Shown: piece after piece, positions 17,179 to 25,613 of the stretch
Position numbering within the stretch: the first letter of the stretch is position 1
Layout: every line of letters begins with the position of its first letter
Assembly (NCBI GenBank): GCA_900541685.1
Contig: UQKM01000008.1
Location: forward strand, 28,688 to 92,687
DNA length: 64,000 nt
Origin: an uncultured Collinsella sp.
GTDB lineage: Bacteria; Actinomycetota; Coriobacteriia; Coriobacteriales; Coriobacteriaceae
Direction of reading: 5' to 3'
Program-made: the position numbers and the translations under genes
Notes under the pieces: generated by a model
Told to the model about the DNA's origin: nothing
Databases searched by the model: none
The model's input: the letters and a program-made list of their open reading frames with translations, nothing else

Positions 17179-17213
17179 CGCGCCGCCCCAACCGGGGCGG
17201 CACGCTATTTTTC
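17179..17213 (+). terminator. Terminator after the two-component system
   Basis: GCCGCCCC pairs with GGGGCGGC around AACC, extended by flanking G-C pairs, and is followed by CACGCTATTTTT. Confidence 0.7.
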
Positions 17214-17248
17214 TATCAGCCAACTCGTTGAAGTAAGGCTGCGAAGGT

Positions 17249-17335
17249 CGCGGGGCCGGGAGGGGTTTCCTAAGGGCACATTCCGCAGCCGCAACGCGGC
17301 GAGGACGTGCCCGTGGAAACCCCGCAGGCCCCGCG
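17249..17335. repeat. Long interrupted palindrome between the kinase and uspA
   Basis: Three nested arm pairs align in register: CGCGGGGCC (17249-17257) with GGCCCCGCG (17327-17335), GGGGTTTCC with GGAAACCCC, and GGGCAC with GTGCCC, leaving a 27-base centre that itself contains CCGC/GCGG. It ends 16 bases beyond the uspA stop and could act as a transcript end for uspA. Confidence 0.6.
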
Positions 17336-17351
17336 GCCGGTGGGAGCAACG

Positions 17352-17789
17352 CTACTTTACGACCAAAATGTCGCAGTCCGTATTGCGCAGCAGGAACGTC
17401 GAAATTGAACCCAGCAGCGCATACTTGATCGAGGACAGGCCGCGGGCGCCGCAGAGCACCAGGTCGGGCTTGACCACGTCGAGCATCTCGTCCTTGAGCG
17501 TCTCGCGAATGCGGCCGGCGCGAATCATGACCTCGACCTCGGGAATGTCGGGATTGGCCTTGGCCTCTTCGAGCTGCTTGGCGATGGAGTTCTTAAATGC
17601 CTCCTCTAGGCCGTTGACCAGGTCGACCGGATAGGAGCCGGCGCTCTCGAGTGCCGTGGAATCGATAACGTGGCCGATAATCAGCTTGGCGCCGTTGTTC
17701 GCGGCGACCTTGATGGCGCGTGCGAGCACAAAATCCTGCTGCTCAGTACCGTCGAGTGAAACAAATACCTTGGTGTAGCCCTCGTTCAT
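17352..17789 (-). CDS. Universal stress protein, UspA family
   Basis: 145 residues, a single Usp domain of normal length. The ATP-binding type signature is visible near the C-terminus as GARGLSSIKYALLGSIST (G-x2-G-x8-9-G-S), and the N-terminus has the family's KVFVSLDGTEQQDFVL strand-loop. Cytoplasmic, probably dimeric, nucleotide-binding. Start ATG 17789 has AAGGAGG upstream. Transcribed alone, with a long palindrome at its 3' side and the uppP promoter region divergent on the other side. Confidence 0.9.
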   Translation of the reverse strand: MNEGYTKVFVSLDGTEQQDFVLARAIKVAANNGAKLIIGHVIDSTALESAGSYPVDLVNGLEEAFKNSIAKQLEEAKANPDIPEVEVMIRAGRIRETLKDEMLDVVKPDLVLCGARGLSSIKYALLGSISTFLLRNTDCDILVVK

Positions 17790-17907
17790 GGTTTCCTCCT
17801 TGGTCTATCGCACGGGCGCGGGGCTCGTGCGTCGGGCGGGCGCGGGTGCGTTGACCGCCGGACACTTTATCTTGTTGCAGTTATACCCAAGGATTTCGGT
17901 TTAACTG

Positions 17908-17938
17908 CTCGCAATTCTGTGAACGGGCGAGTTTTTTG
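17908..17938 (+). terminator. Hairpin with T-run upstream of uppP
   Basis: CTCGC and GCGAG can pair across about 14 bases and are followed by TTTTTT. It lies between divergent genes uspA and uppP, so it may be a leader attenuator or a chance structure rather than the end of a gene. Confidence 0.3.
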
Positions 17939-18038
17939 GTAAGGGTAGGCGCGGTCGCACCGCCAACGGTTGATAATGGGACATCGCCCGCATCGTCCGC
18001 AGAACATCTACCGGCGGGTGTCTAACGAGGGGGTCCCT

Positions 18039-19019
18039 TTGGATATTATCGAGCTTCTAAAATCTGCCTTCATGGGCCTGGTCGAGGGCATCACCGAATG
18101 GCTGCCCGTTTCGTCGACGGGCCACATGATCTTGGTGGACGAGTTCGTCAAGATGAACGTGAGCGAGACGTTCTGGAATATGTTCCTGGTCGTGATTCAG
18201 CTCGGCGCCATTCTGGCCGTCTGCGTGCTGTTTTTCCACGAGCTCAACCCGTTCTCGCCCAGCAAGGGCAAGGAGGGCCGTCGCGACACCTGGGTGCTGT
18301 GGGGCAAGATTGTGCTCGGTTGCATTCCTGCGGCGGCGATCGGCCTGCCGCTCAACGACTGGATGGAGGAGCATTTCTACAACGCTCCCGTCGTGGCGCT
18401 GGCGCTCATTGTGTACGGCGTGCTGTTTATCGTGATCGAGAATTGGCGCGCGAGCAAGCGCGAGGAAATGGCCGTTGCCGGTTCGTTTGGTTCGCGTGCT
18501 GTGGTGTCGGGTGGACGTCCCGCCGGTGCGCACTTTGCGGCGCCCCCCACGGCTACCGCTGAGGATGAGGACGATGACGAGAATCTGGACTTTGGTTCCA
18601 TCGCCACGCTCGAGGATCTAAGCTGGAAGACTGCGCTGGGTATCGGCTGCTTCCAGGTGCTTTCGCTGGTGCCTGGTACGTCTCGCTCCGGTTCTACCAT
18701 CATCGGCGGCCTGCTTTTGGGCTGCACGCGCTCGGTGGCGTCTAAGTTCACGTTCTTCCTGGCCATCCCTGTCATGTTTGGCGCGAGTGCGCTCAAGCTG
18801 GTCAAGTACTTCATCAAGGGCGGCACGTTCGGCACCAACGAGATCGCCATCTTGGGCGTGGGCTGCGTCGTCGCCTTTGTGGTGTCGCTCATTGCCATCA
18901 AGTGGCTTATGGGTTTCGTTCGCCGTCACGACTTCAAGTGCTTCGGCGTCTACCGCATCATCCTGGGCATCGTAGTGCTCGCGTACTTCTTCGTTCTGGA
19001 GCCTATGCTCGGCCTGTAA
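18039..19019 (+). CDS. uppP: Undecaprenyl-diphosphatase
   Basis: 326 residues from the TTG at 18039, preceded by GAGGGGG; this start restores the family's N-terminus MDIIELLKSAFMGLVEGITE. Signatures are EGITEWLPVSSTGH and GTSRSGSTI, which form the active site of BacA/UppP. The enzyme is an integral membrane phosphatase that recycles undecaprenyl diphosphate for cell-wall synthesis and raises bacitracin tolerance. Between the central helices, residues about 145-195 carry an acidic, Ala/Gly-rich cytoplasmic insertion containing DEDDDENLD not seen in typical family members of about 270 residues. It lies 900 bases beyond the BceRS-like two-component genes. Confidence 0.92.
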   Translation: MDIIELLKSAFMGLVEGITEWLPVSSTGHMILVDEFVKMNVSETFWNMFLVVIQLGAILAVCVLFFHELNPFSPSKGKEGRRDTWVLWGKIVLGCIPAAAIGLPLNDWMEEHFYNAPVVALALIVYGVLFIVIENWRASKREEMAVAGSFGSRAVVSGGRPAGAHFAAPPTATAEDEDDDENLDFGSIATLEDLSWKTALGIGCFQVLSLVPGTSRSGSTIIGGLLLGCTRSVASKFTFFLAIPVMFGASALKLVKYFIKGGTFGTNEIAILGVGCVVAFVVSLIAIKWLMGFVRRHDFKCFGVYRIILGIVVLAYFFVLEPMLGL

Positions 19020-19063
19020 CTTGGTTGACGCTGCGCGGCGGCCAGAGCGACAATTTGTCATTC

Positions 19064-19107
19064 AAAGAGGGCGGCATGACCAAAAGGTCTATGCCGTCCT
19101 CTTTTTT
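19064..19107 (+). terminator. Terminator after uppP
   Basis: An 18-base arm AAAGAGGGCGGCATGACC pairs with GGTCTATGCCGTCCTCTTT with few mismatches around AAAA and ends in six T. Confidence 0.85.
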
Positions 19108-19246
19108 GGGCGATGGGGCGGGCTTGACGGTGGCGCACGGAGTCGTGGTGTGATTTGCGTCGGTGTCCGCGCGGCTCGGTATACTGGTACGGCTCAAACT
19201 ATGGCGCTGCCCGCAGGCGCGCCGTCTGTCAGATGAGGAGTCGCCC

Positions 19247-22147
19247 ATGACCCAGCCCTTGCCCTGGGAAAAGAACGCCGCGGTGCCCGTGCCGCCCGCG
19301 CCGGAACCCGTGCCGCTCGATGCATACACCGCCCCCGCTGCGCCGGAGCCCGAGCTCGTTCCGCTCGACATCTACGACGCTCCCGCGCCGGCGCACAAGC
19401 CCGCCAAGCCGCTCGTCGACATCGACAGCCTTAATCCCGCCCAGCGCGAGGCGGTCCTGTCCACCGAGGGCCCGTTGCTGGTGCTCGCCGGCGCCGGCTC
19501 GGGCAAGACTCGCGTCTTGACCTTCCGCATCGCACATATGCTCGGCGACTTGGGCGTTAAGCCCTGGCAGGTCCTGGCCATCACGTTTACCAACAAGGCC
19601 GCGGCCGAGATGCGCGAGCGTCTGGCGGCACTCATCCCCAGTGGCACCCGCGGCATGTGGGTGTGCACCTTCCACGCCATGTGCGTGCGCATGCTGCGCG
19701 AGGACGCCGACCTGCTGGGCTACACCGGTCAGTTCACCATCTATGACGACGATGACTCAAAGCGCATGGTGCGTGACATTATGCAGGCGCTCGGCATTGA
19801 GCAAAAGCAGTTCCCCATCAACATGATCCGCAGCAAGATCAGCTCGGCCAAAAACGCCATGATTGGGCCCGAGGACATGCTCAAGAGTGCCGATAGCCCC
19901 AACGACAAAAAGGCCGCGCAGGTCTACCTGGAGCTGGAGCGTCGCCTGCGCGCCGCCAACGCGATGGACTTCGACGACCTGCTCGTGCGCGCGCTCGAGT
20001 TGCTGCGCACCCGCCCCGAGGTGCTCGACAAGTACCAGGAGCGCTTCCGCTACATTAGCGTCGACGAGTATCAGGACACCAACCACGTCCAGTACGAGAT
20101 CGCCAACCTGCTGGCCGCCAAGTACCAAAACCTTATGGTCGTGGGCGACGATGACCAGTCCATTTACAGCTGGCGTGGCGCCGACATCACCAACATCCTG
20201 GACTTTGAGCAGGACTTTAAAAACTGCAAGACCGTCAAGCTGGAGCAGAACTATCGCTCTACGGGTCATATCCTGAGCGCCGCCAACGCCGTGGTGCGTC
20301 ACAACTCGCAGCGCAAGGACAAGCGCCTGTTTACGGCAGAGGGCGATGGCGAGAAGATTCAGGCTTTCCAGGCAAGCGACGAGCGCGACGAAGGTCGCTG
20401 GATTGCCGGCGAGATCGAAAAGCTGCATGCCAAGGGTACGAGCTACGACGATATCGCCGTGTTCTACCGCACCAACGCCCAGTCGCGTATCCTCGAAGAT
20501 ATGTTCCTGCGCGCGGGCGTGCCCTACAAGATCGTCGGCGGCACGCGATTCTTCGACCGCGCCGAGATTCGCGACGTCATGGCCTACCTCAAGATGATCG
20601 TGAACCCGGCCGACGAGATGAGCGTCAAGCGCGTCATCAACACGCCGCGCCGCGGCATCGGCTCCACCTCGATCCAAAAGATCGAGCAGCTGGCGCGCGA
20701 CAACCGCTGCTCGTTCTTCCAGGCCTGCGAGATCGCGTGCGCCGAGACGGGCATGTTTAGCGCCAAGGTGCGCAATGGCCTGTCGAGCTTTGTGTCGCTG
20801 GTGCGCGAGGGCCGCCGCATGGACGGCGAGCTCAAGGACGTTGTCGAGATGATTGTTGACAAGACGGGCCTGCTGCAGGCCTTCCGCGCCGAGGGCACCA
20901 TGGAGTCCGAGAGCCGCGCTGAGAACATCCAGGAATTCCTGGGCGTCGCCGCCGAATTTGAGGAGACGCACGAGGATATCGAGGGTACGCTCGAGAGCTT
21001 GGAAGAGCTGCGCGCGGCTGGCGTTGCCGATGTGCCGGCCGGCGCTGAGCCCAAGCCCGTCGTGGTGAGCGCACCTGCGCCCGAGCCGGGACCGTCCGCA
21101 CCTGTGTCCTCGTTTGAGGCGCTCGTTGGCGCGCGTGATGCCGCAGGTTCCAATCCGCTCGATAGCTTGGCCGCTCCGGCGCTCTCGCCGCAGGATGCCC
21201 TGGCCGCCGCCATCGCGGGCAACGCGTATGCCGCGCCGACGGAGATGCCGGCGGGTGCCGTGCATGCCGACGAGATTGAGCGCACCTACGGTCCGCTCAC
21301 CTGTAAGGCGCTGCCGGCACTCATGGAGTGGCTGGCCCTGCGCTCCGACTTGGATTCCCTGGCCGGCGAGACGCATGCCATCACCATGATGACCATCCAC
21401 TCCGCCAAGGGTCTGGAGTTCCCGGCGGTGTTCGTGGCCGGCATGGAGGAGGGTATCTTTCCGCACGTGCACGACTTTGGCGGCAGTGACGATCCGGGCA
21501 AGCTCGAGGAGGAGCGTCGCCTGGCCTACGTTGCCATCACGCGTGCCCGTAAGCGCCTGTTCTTGACCTATGCGGCCACGCGTCGCACCTACGGCTCGAC
21601 CTCTGCCAACCCGCGCTCGCGCTTCCTCAACGAGATTCCGTTTGAGGATATCGAGTTTAGCGGTATCGGTTCTGCCGGTTTTGAGGGCACGGGCTGGGAG
21701 AAGCGCGGCGACCGTCACGGCACCTTTGGATCGGGCATGGGCTCGGATATGTACGGCGGCAAGGTGTTTGGCTCGCGTACGCGCTCGACGGGCGGCTCTG
21801 GCTCGCGCGGCGGGTCGAGCTTCGACGATTTCTTTGGCGGCAGCAGTTACGGGACCGAGCGCCATCGTGGGGTTTCGCCCGACGCCGGCCGTGTTGCCTC
21901 GACCTTTGGATCGGGCGCGCCGCGAGCCAAAAAGCCGTCGTCCAAGGTGTCGCCGACGGTGGAGCGCAAGGTCGATCGCGCTAGCGCGTCGCAGGACTTT
22001 GCCGCGGGCGATACCGTGAGTCATAAGACCTTTGGCACGGGTACTGTGATCTCGGTCGCCGGAGACATGATCGAGGTCCAATTCGAAAAAACCGGCCAGA
22101 CCAAAAAGCTTATGAAAGGTTTTGCACCGATCGTCAAGCTGTCGTAA
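19247..22147 (+). CDS. pcrA: UvrD/PcrA-type DNA helicase
   Basis: 966 residues from ATG 19247 behind GAGGAG. After a 65-residue Pro/Ala-rich N-terminal extension, helicase motifs follow in order: LNPAQREAV (Q motif), GAGSGKT (Walker A, near 82), TFTNKAAAEM (Ia), DEYQDTNHVQ (II), GDDDQSIYSWRGA (III), QNYRS (IV), TIHSAKGLEFPAVF (V) and VAITRARKRLFLTY (VI). A Pro/Ala-rich insert of about 100 residues, near 590-690, separates the 2B region from motif V. The last 50 residues, GDTVSHKTFGTGTV onward, match the PcrA C-terminal RNA-polymerase-interaction domain. Role: 3'-5' unwinding in repair and replication restart. Confidence 0.93.
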   Translation: MTQPLPWEKNAAVPVPPAPEPVPLDAYTAPAAPEPELVPLDIYDAPAPAHKPAKPLVDIDSLNPAQREAVLSTEGPLLVLAGAGSGKTRVLTFRIAHMLGDLGVKPWQVLAITFTNKAAAEMRERLAALIPSGTRGMWVCTFHAMCVRMLREDADLLGYTGQFTIYDDDDSKRMVRDIMQALGIEQKQFPINMIRSKISSAKNAMIGPEDMLKSADSPNDKKAAQVYLELERRLRAANAMDFDDLLVRALELLRTRPEVLDKYQERFRYISVDEYQDTNHVQYEIANLLAAKYQNLMVVGDDDQSIYSWRGADITNILDFEQDFKNCKTVKLEQNYRSTGHILSAANAVVRHNSQRKDKRLFTAEGDGEKIQAFQASDERDEGRWIAGEIEKLHAKGTSYDDIAVFYRTNAQSRILEDMFLRAGVPYKIVGGTRFFDRAEIRDVMAYLKMIVNPADEMSVKRVINTPRRGIGSTSIQKIEQLARDNRCSFFQACEIACAETGMFSAKVRNGLSSFVSLVREGRRMDGELKDVVEMIVDKTGLLQAFRAEGTMESESRAENIQEFLGVAAEFEETHEDIEGTLESLEELRAAGVADVPAGAEPKPVVVSAPAPEPGPSAPVSSFEALVGARDAAGSNPLDSLAAPALSPQDALAAAIAGNAYAAPTEMPAGAVHADEIERTYGPLTCKALPALMEWLALRSDLDSLAGETHAITMMTIHSAKGLEFPAVFVAGMEEGIFPHVHDFGGSDDPGKLEEERRLAYVAITRARKRLFLTYAATRRTYGSTSANPRSRFLNEIPFEDIEFSGIGSAGFEGTGWEKRGDRHGTFGSGMGSDMYGGKVFGSRTRSTGGSGSRGGSSFDDFFGGSSYGTERHRGVSPDAGRVASTFGSGAPRAKKPSSKVSPTVERKVDRASASQDFAAGDTVSHKTFGTGTVISVAGDMIEVQFEKTGQTKKLMKGFAPIVKLS

Positions 22148-22154
22148 TCCCGGC

Positions 22155-22283
22155 GGACCTGGGTGGGCGTATAGGGCAACATCGCCTGCTCGGGCAGTCC
22201 TGCTCGCACGGAGAGCACATTAAGTGCTCTCCGGCTCGTGCGGAACTCGCGACCGATGTTGCCCTATACGCCCACCCAGGTCC
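22155..22283. repeat. Giant intergenic palindrome with perfect 30-bp arms
   Basis: Arm 22155-22184 (starting GGACCTGGGTGGGCGTATAG) is the exact reverse complement of 22254-22283. Inside, GGAGAGCAC (22210-22218) pairs with GTGCTCTCC (22224-22232) around ATTAA. It begins eight bases after the pcrA stop and lies between convergent pcrA and manA. No coding potential. Confidence 0.8.
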
Positions 22284-22371
22284 TCAGGTGACGTTGCTTG
22301 CGAACGTCGCTCTACTCGTTCGCTTTTTGGTCTGGAGAGCCGGGTGGGCTGATAGAAAAATAGATGTGAGT

Positions 22372-22409
22372 AGGGGCTCCTCCGTTGATGAACGAGGGAG
22401 CCCCTTGTT
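22372..22409. terminator. Terminator-like hairpin at the 3' end of manA
   Basis: AGGGGCTCC pairs with GGAGCCCCT around a 16-base loop, 23 bases beyond the manA stop on the minus strand. The T-run is weak on both strands, so its strength is uncertain. Confidence 0.5.
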
Positions 22410-22431
22410 TCGTTTTGGTTGTTGTTGCGAC

Positions 22432-23364
22432 CTAGAGGTGGCTGATGATCAGTTCCATCTTGCCTTCGAGTTCGATCTGGTTCACGGTGCTCGGGGCCAG
22501 CAGGTGGCTGCCCTTGTGAACGGGCTCGCCGCACACGGTGCCCTCGCCGTCGATGACCGACAGGCACATGAAGGGCCAGTGCTGCTCCAAGGTCTTGCTG
22601 CCGTCGACGCGCACGCGATCGACGGTGTAGCAGGAGTTAGACTCGAGCTCGGTCACGCCATCGACCTCGGGCGCGGTCACCGTGCCGTCGGTCGGAGCCT
22701 GAACGTCAAAATCGATGCAATCCAGGCTCTGCTCAATGTGAAGTGGGCGCAGCTTGCCGTCGGTGCCGGGGCGGTCGTAGTCGTACAGGCGATACGTCAC
22801 GTCGCTCGACTGCTGCGTCTCCAAAATGAGCGTACCGGTTTTGATGGCGTGCACGGTGCCGGAGTCGATTTGGAAAAAGTCGCCCTTGTGAATCGGCAGC
22901 ACGTTGAGCATCTCGTCCCAGCGGCCGTCCTCGATCATCTGCGCGGCCTCGGCGCGGTCGTGCGCGCGCTGGCCGACGATGATCGTGGCACCGGGCTCGC
23001 AATCAAGCACGTACCAGCACTCGGTCTTGCCCAGGCTTCCGTTCTCGTGCTCGGCGGCGTACTCGTCGTTGGGGTGAATCTGGATCGAAAGGTCGTCCTT
23101 GGCGTCCAGAATCTTGATGAGCAGCGGGAACTCCTTGCCCTCGCAATTGCCAAAGAGCTCGCGGTGCTCGGCCCACAGCCACGAAAGCGTGTGGCCTGTA
23201 TACGGGCCCTCCGCAATCTGGCAGTCGCCGTTGGGATGGGCCGAGATGGCCCAGCACTCACCGATGGGACCCTCGGGAATGTCGTAACCAAACACGGTCT
23301 CCAGCTGGCGGCCGCCCCAGATCTTCTCGTGAAAGATCGGCGTCAGTTTAATCAAATCGGACAT
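22432..23364 (-). CDS. manA: Class I-type mannose-6-phosphate isomerase
   Basis: 310 residues from ATG 23364, chosen because GGGAG lies seven bases upstream; the ATG six bases earlier is too close. Zinc-ligand motifs of the cupin active site are visible as IQIHPNDEYA, GKTECWYVLD and DSGTVHAIK. The length fits the short Firmicutes/Actinobacteria ManA. It interconverts mannose-6-P and fructose-6-P and so feeds mannose into glycolysis or supplies mannose-6-P for glycan synthesis. It is 72 bases downstream of the GntR regulator on the same strand and is probably controlled by it. Confidence 0.92.
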   Translation of the reverse strand: MSDLIKLTPIFHEKIWGGRQLETVFGYDIPEGPIGECWAISAHPNGDCQIAEGPYTGHTLSWLWAEHRELFGNCEGKEFPLLIKILDAKDDLSIQIHPNDEYAAEHENGSLGKTECWYVLDCEPGATIIVGQRAHDRAEAAQMIEDGRWDEMLNVLPIHKGDFFQIDSGTVHAIKTGTLILETQQSSDVTYRLYDYDRPGTDGKLRPLHIEQSLDCIDFDVQAPTDGTVTAPEVDGVTELESNSCYTVDRVRVDGSKTLEQHWPFMCLSVIDGEGTVCGEPVHKGSHLLAPSTVNQIELEGKMELIISHL

Positions 23365-23436
23365 GTGCATACTCCCATAAGGTTGTGCGGGTGCCGCGTA
23401 AGACAGCTCAAAACGAGCACCCACCGGATTACAAAA

Positions 23437-24156
23437 CTAGGCCAGCGTTACGTTGTGCAGCTCAAAGCGGTCGCCTACGCTGTGCGAGATAGAATATTCA
23501 AACGCGGTGCCGCTATCCAAGAAGTCAATCTGGTTGAGTTCGAGCAGGGGAGAGCCGGGTTTGGTATCCAGGCGCTCAGCCTCTTCCTCAGTTGCCGCGA
23601 CGGCGCGAATGGTACGGTGGAAACTCGAGATCTTGAGTCCGCACTGCTCGCGGATGAAGCTGTAGACCGACGCGTACAGGTCTTTTTTCTTAAGACCCGG
23701 AATCAGCTCGAGTGGCATATAGGTGTACTCAATAACGATGGGCTGACCATCGACCTGGCGCACGCGCACGATGTGATAGGCAAAGTCGTCCTCGGCAATT
23801 CCCAGCTGAGTTGCGACGTCCGCTGGTGGATTGACAATCGAGAAATCGTAGACCACCGAGGTCACCTTCTCCCCGCGGTGCTCATACGAAAAACCCTGGG
23901 CGCGGTCATTTTTGCCCTGGAAAAATGCCTGGTCGGGGAGACCCGCCGTGTCCTTAACGTAGGTGCCCGATCCGCGCCGGCTGGTGATCAGGCCTTCCTC
24001 GGTGATCTGCTCAATAGCTCGTTTGACGGTGATCTTGGAAACGCTATAGAGCTCACAGAACTTAACGATGGTGGGTAGCTTGTCGCCCGGTTTAAGAGTG
24101 CCGTCCTCGATGCTTCGACGGATATCCGCAGCTATCGCCTCGTATTTGGGAATCAT
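23437..24156 (-). CDS. GntR/HutC-family regulator with UTRA domain
   Basis: 239 residues. A winged helix-turn-helix occupies residues 1-70 (IRRSIEDGTLKPGDKLPTIV, then VSKITVKRAIEQ and RRGSGTYV). The remainder is a UTRA ligand-binding domain of about 150 residues, the type that senses sugar phosphates or similar small molecules. The ATG at 24156 follows AAAGGGGGG. It precedes manA and likely regulates the pair; two overlapping inverted repeats at 24222-24282 upstream of its start are candidate operators. Confidence 0.88.
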   Translation of the reverse strand: MIPKYEAIAADIRRSIEDGTLKPGDKLPTIVKFCELYSVSKITVKRAIEQITEEGLITSRRGSGTYVKDTAGLPDQAFFQGKNDRAQGFSYEHRGEKVTSVVYDFSIVNPPADVATQLGIAEDDFAYHIVRVRQVDGQPIVIEYTYMPLELIPGLKKKDLYASVYSFIREQCGLKISSFHRTIRAVAATEEEAERLDTKPGSPLLELNQIDFLDSGTAFEYSISHSVGDRFELHNVTLA

Positions 24157-24493
24157 GGAACCCCCTTTCCAGCTTGATTGAGTATAAAAGAAAGTATAGC
24201 CAACACCTAAGTATCCCTATTGCGTTTTAGAATAGTTCGAGAAAGAGAATATCTAAAACGCTTTTCTTATTAAATAAAAGCGCCTTAAAACGAAATACAC
24301 TCGAATGGTGCCGTATTGAGCGGATGATCAGTCTGGGGACGGGGCCGAGTCGCGTTGCCGCCTAACGAACTGATTGTCATCCCTGCGTTTCCCCAGATAA
24401 AACCTGCCAAAACAAACCTGTCCCTTTTTGGTGGGTTTTTGCCTTGGGAGCGGTACCATACAGGCAATGTTTAAACGAGAAAGGTGGGCTCCC
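24157..24493. other. Divergent regulatory region between the GntR and ROK genes
   Basis: An AT-rich 337-base region. GCGTTTTAGA (24222-24231) is the inverse of TCTAAAACGC (24252-24261), and CGCTTTT (24259-24265) of AAAAGCG (24276-24282), so the two repeats overlap at ACGC. Two TATACT-like elements for the minus-strand GntR gene are seen at 24181-24198. GGGGACGG/CCTGTCCC fragments occur around 24335-24425. Confidence 0.5.
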
Positions 24494-25447
24494 ATGGAAC
24501 CTAAGCAGTACTACATCGGCATTGACGTCGGCGGCACTTCGGTTAAGGAGGGCCTGTTCGATGAGGACGGCAACCTGCTTGCCAAGGCCAGTGTGCCCAC
24601 GCCTCCCATCGTTGATGCTGCGGGCTTTGCCGCGGTGACCGAGGCTATTGACCAGGTGGTTGCCAAGGCGCAGATTCCGCGCGCCTTTGTGGCGGGCATT
24701 GGCCTGGCCGTTCCGTGTCCCATCCCGGCGTCGGGCGATGCCAAGGTCAAGGCCAACATTGCCATCAACCTGCCTGAGCTAAGAGTCGCCATTCAGGAGC
24801 ACTGCCCCGACGCGGTCGTTAAGTACGAGAACGATGCCAACGCCGCTGCCATGGGCGAGGCCTGGCTCGGCTCTGCCAAGGGCGTACAGAACGTGGTGAT
24901 GGTCACCATTGGTACCGGCGTGGGCGGCGGCGTTATCGTTAACGGCGACGTGGTATCAGGCGTTGTGGGCGCCGGCGGCGAGATTGGCCATATGTGCCTG
25001 AACCCCGACGAGGAGCGCACCTGCGGCTGCGGCGGCCATGGCCATCTGGAGCAGTATTCCAGCGCCACCGGCGTGGTGAGCAACTACCTTGCCGAGTGCG
25101 AAAAGGCGGGCGTCGAGCCCATCGAGCTCACCGGGCCTTCTGATTCCAAGGACGTGTTCCAGGCCTGCCGCGAGGGTGACAAGCTCGCGCTGGCAGCTGC
25201 CGATACCATGGCCGACTATCTCGGCCGCGCCCTGGCGCTTATTGCCAACGTGGTTGATCCCGAGATGTTCCTCATCGGCGGCGGCGCCTCCGCCTCGGCC
25301 GATGTCTACCTCGACAAGGTTCGCGAGCACTTTAAGCAGTACGCGCTTTCCGCCTCGCGCGAGACGCCCATTAAGGTCGCTTCGCTCGGAAACGACGCCG
25401 GCATCATCGGTGCCGCCTACGTAGCCCTGCGCGCCGCCGGTAAATAG
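24494..25447 (+). CDS. glk: ROK-family glucokinase
   Basis: 317 residues from ATG 24494 behind AGAAAGGTGGG. The N-terminus YYIGIDVGGTSVKEGLFDEDG is shared by ROK kinases (phosphate-binding loop DVGGTSVK). ENDANAAAMGEAWLG contains the catalytic Asp, TIGTGVGGGVI the second phosphate loop, and CGCGGHGHLEQYSS the ROK zinc site. It phosphorylates glucose or a related hexose with ATP. ROK proteins can also be N-acetylhexosamine or mannose kinases, so the exact sugar is not certain; the location near manA would also fit a mannose kinase. Confidence 0.85.
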   Translation: MEPKQYYIGIDVGGTSVKEGLFDEDGNLLAKASVPTPPIVDAAGFAAVTEAIDQVVAKAQIPRAFVAGIGLAVPCPIPASGDAKVKANIAINLPELRVAIQEHCPDAVVKYENDANAAAMGEAWLGSAKGVQNVVMVTIGTGVGGGVIVNGDVVSGVVGAGGEIGHMCLNPDEERTCGCGGHGHLEQYSSATGVVSNYLAECEKAGVEPIELTGPSDSKDVFQACREGDKLALAAADTMADYLGRALALIANVVDPEMFLIGGGASASADVYLDKVREHFKQYALSASRETPIKVASLGNDAGIIGAAYVALRAAGK

Positions 25448-25469
25448 CTGGTGCAAGGGGGACAGGTTA

Positions 25470-25505
25470 CTTTGCACCAACATGGTGCAAAAGGGACAGC
25501 CTTGG
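25470..25505 (+). other. Small hairpin after the ROK kinase
   Basis: TTTGCACC pairs with GGTGCAAA around AACAT, and a partial copy TGGTGCAAGG lies just upstream, so three related GGTGCAA segments occur within 50 bases. There is no T-run; it may be a weak transcript end or one of the short repeats common in this genome. Confidence 0.4.
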
Positions 25506-25613
25506 CCCCCGTGCCTGCCCCAATTTGTGCCGCGGCCCTTCCATCTCATAGGGTTCGGCGTCAGCGTGCTACCATAGCTACGTCCAAGTACACATATCAA
25601 GTGGAGGATATCC

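Noticed and set aside
19757..22081. 774-codon antisense frame opposite pcrA
   Set aside because: All helicase motifs lie on the + strand; the antisense frame has no start signal and no motifs.
22288..24078. 596-codon + strand frame opposite manA and the GntR gene
   Set aside because: Spans two real minus-strand genes and their spacer; no own motifs.
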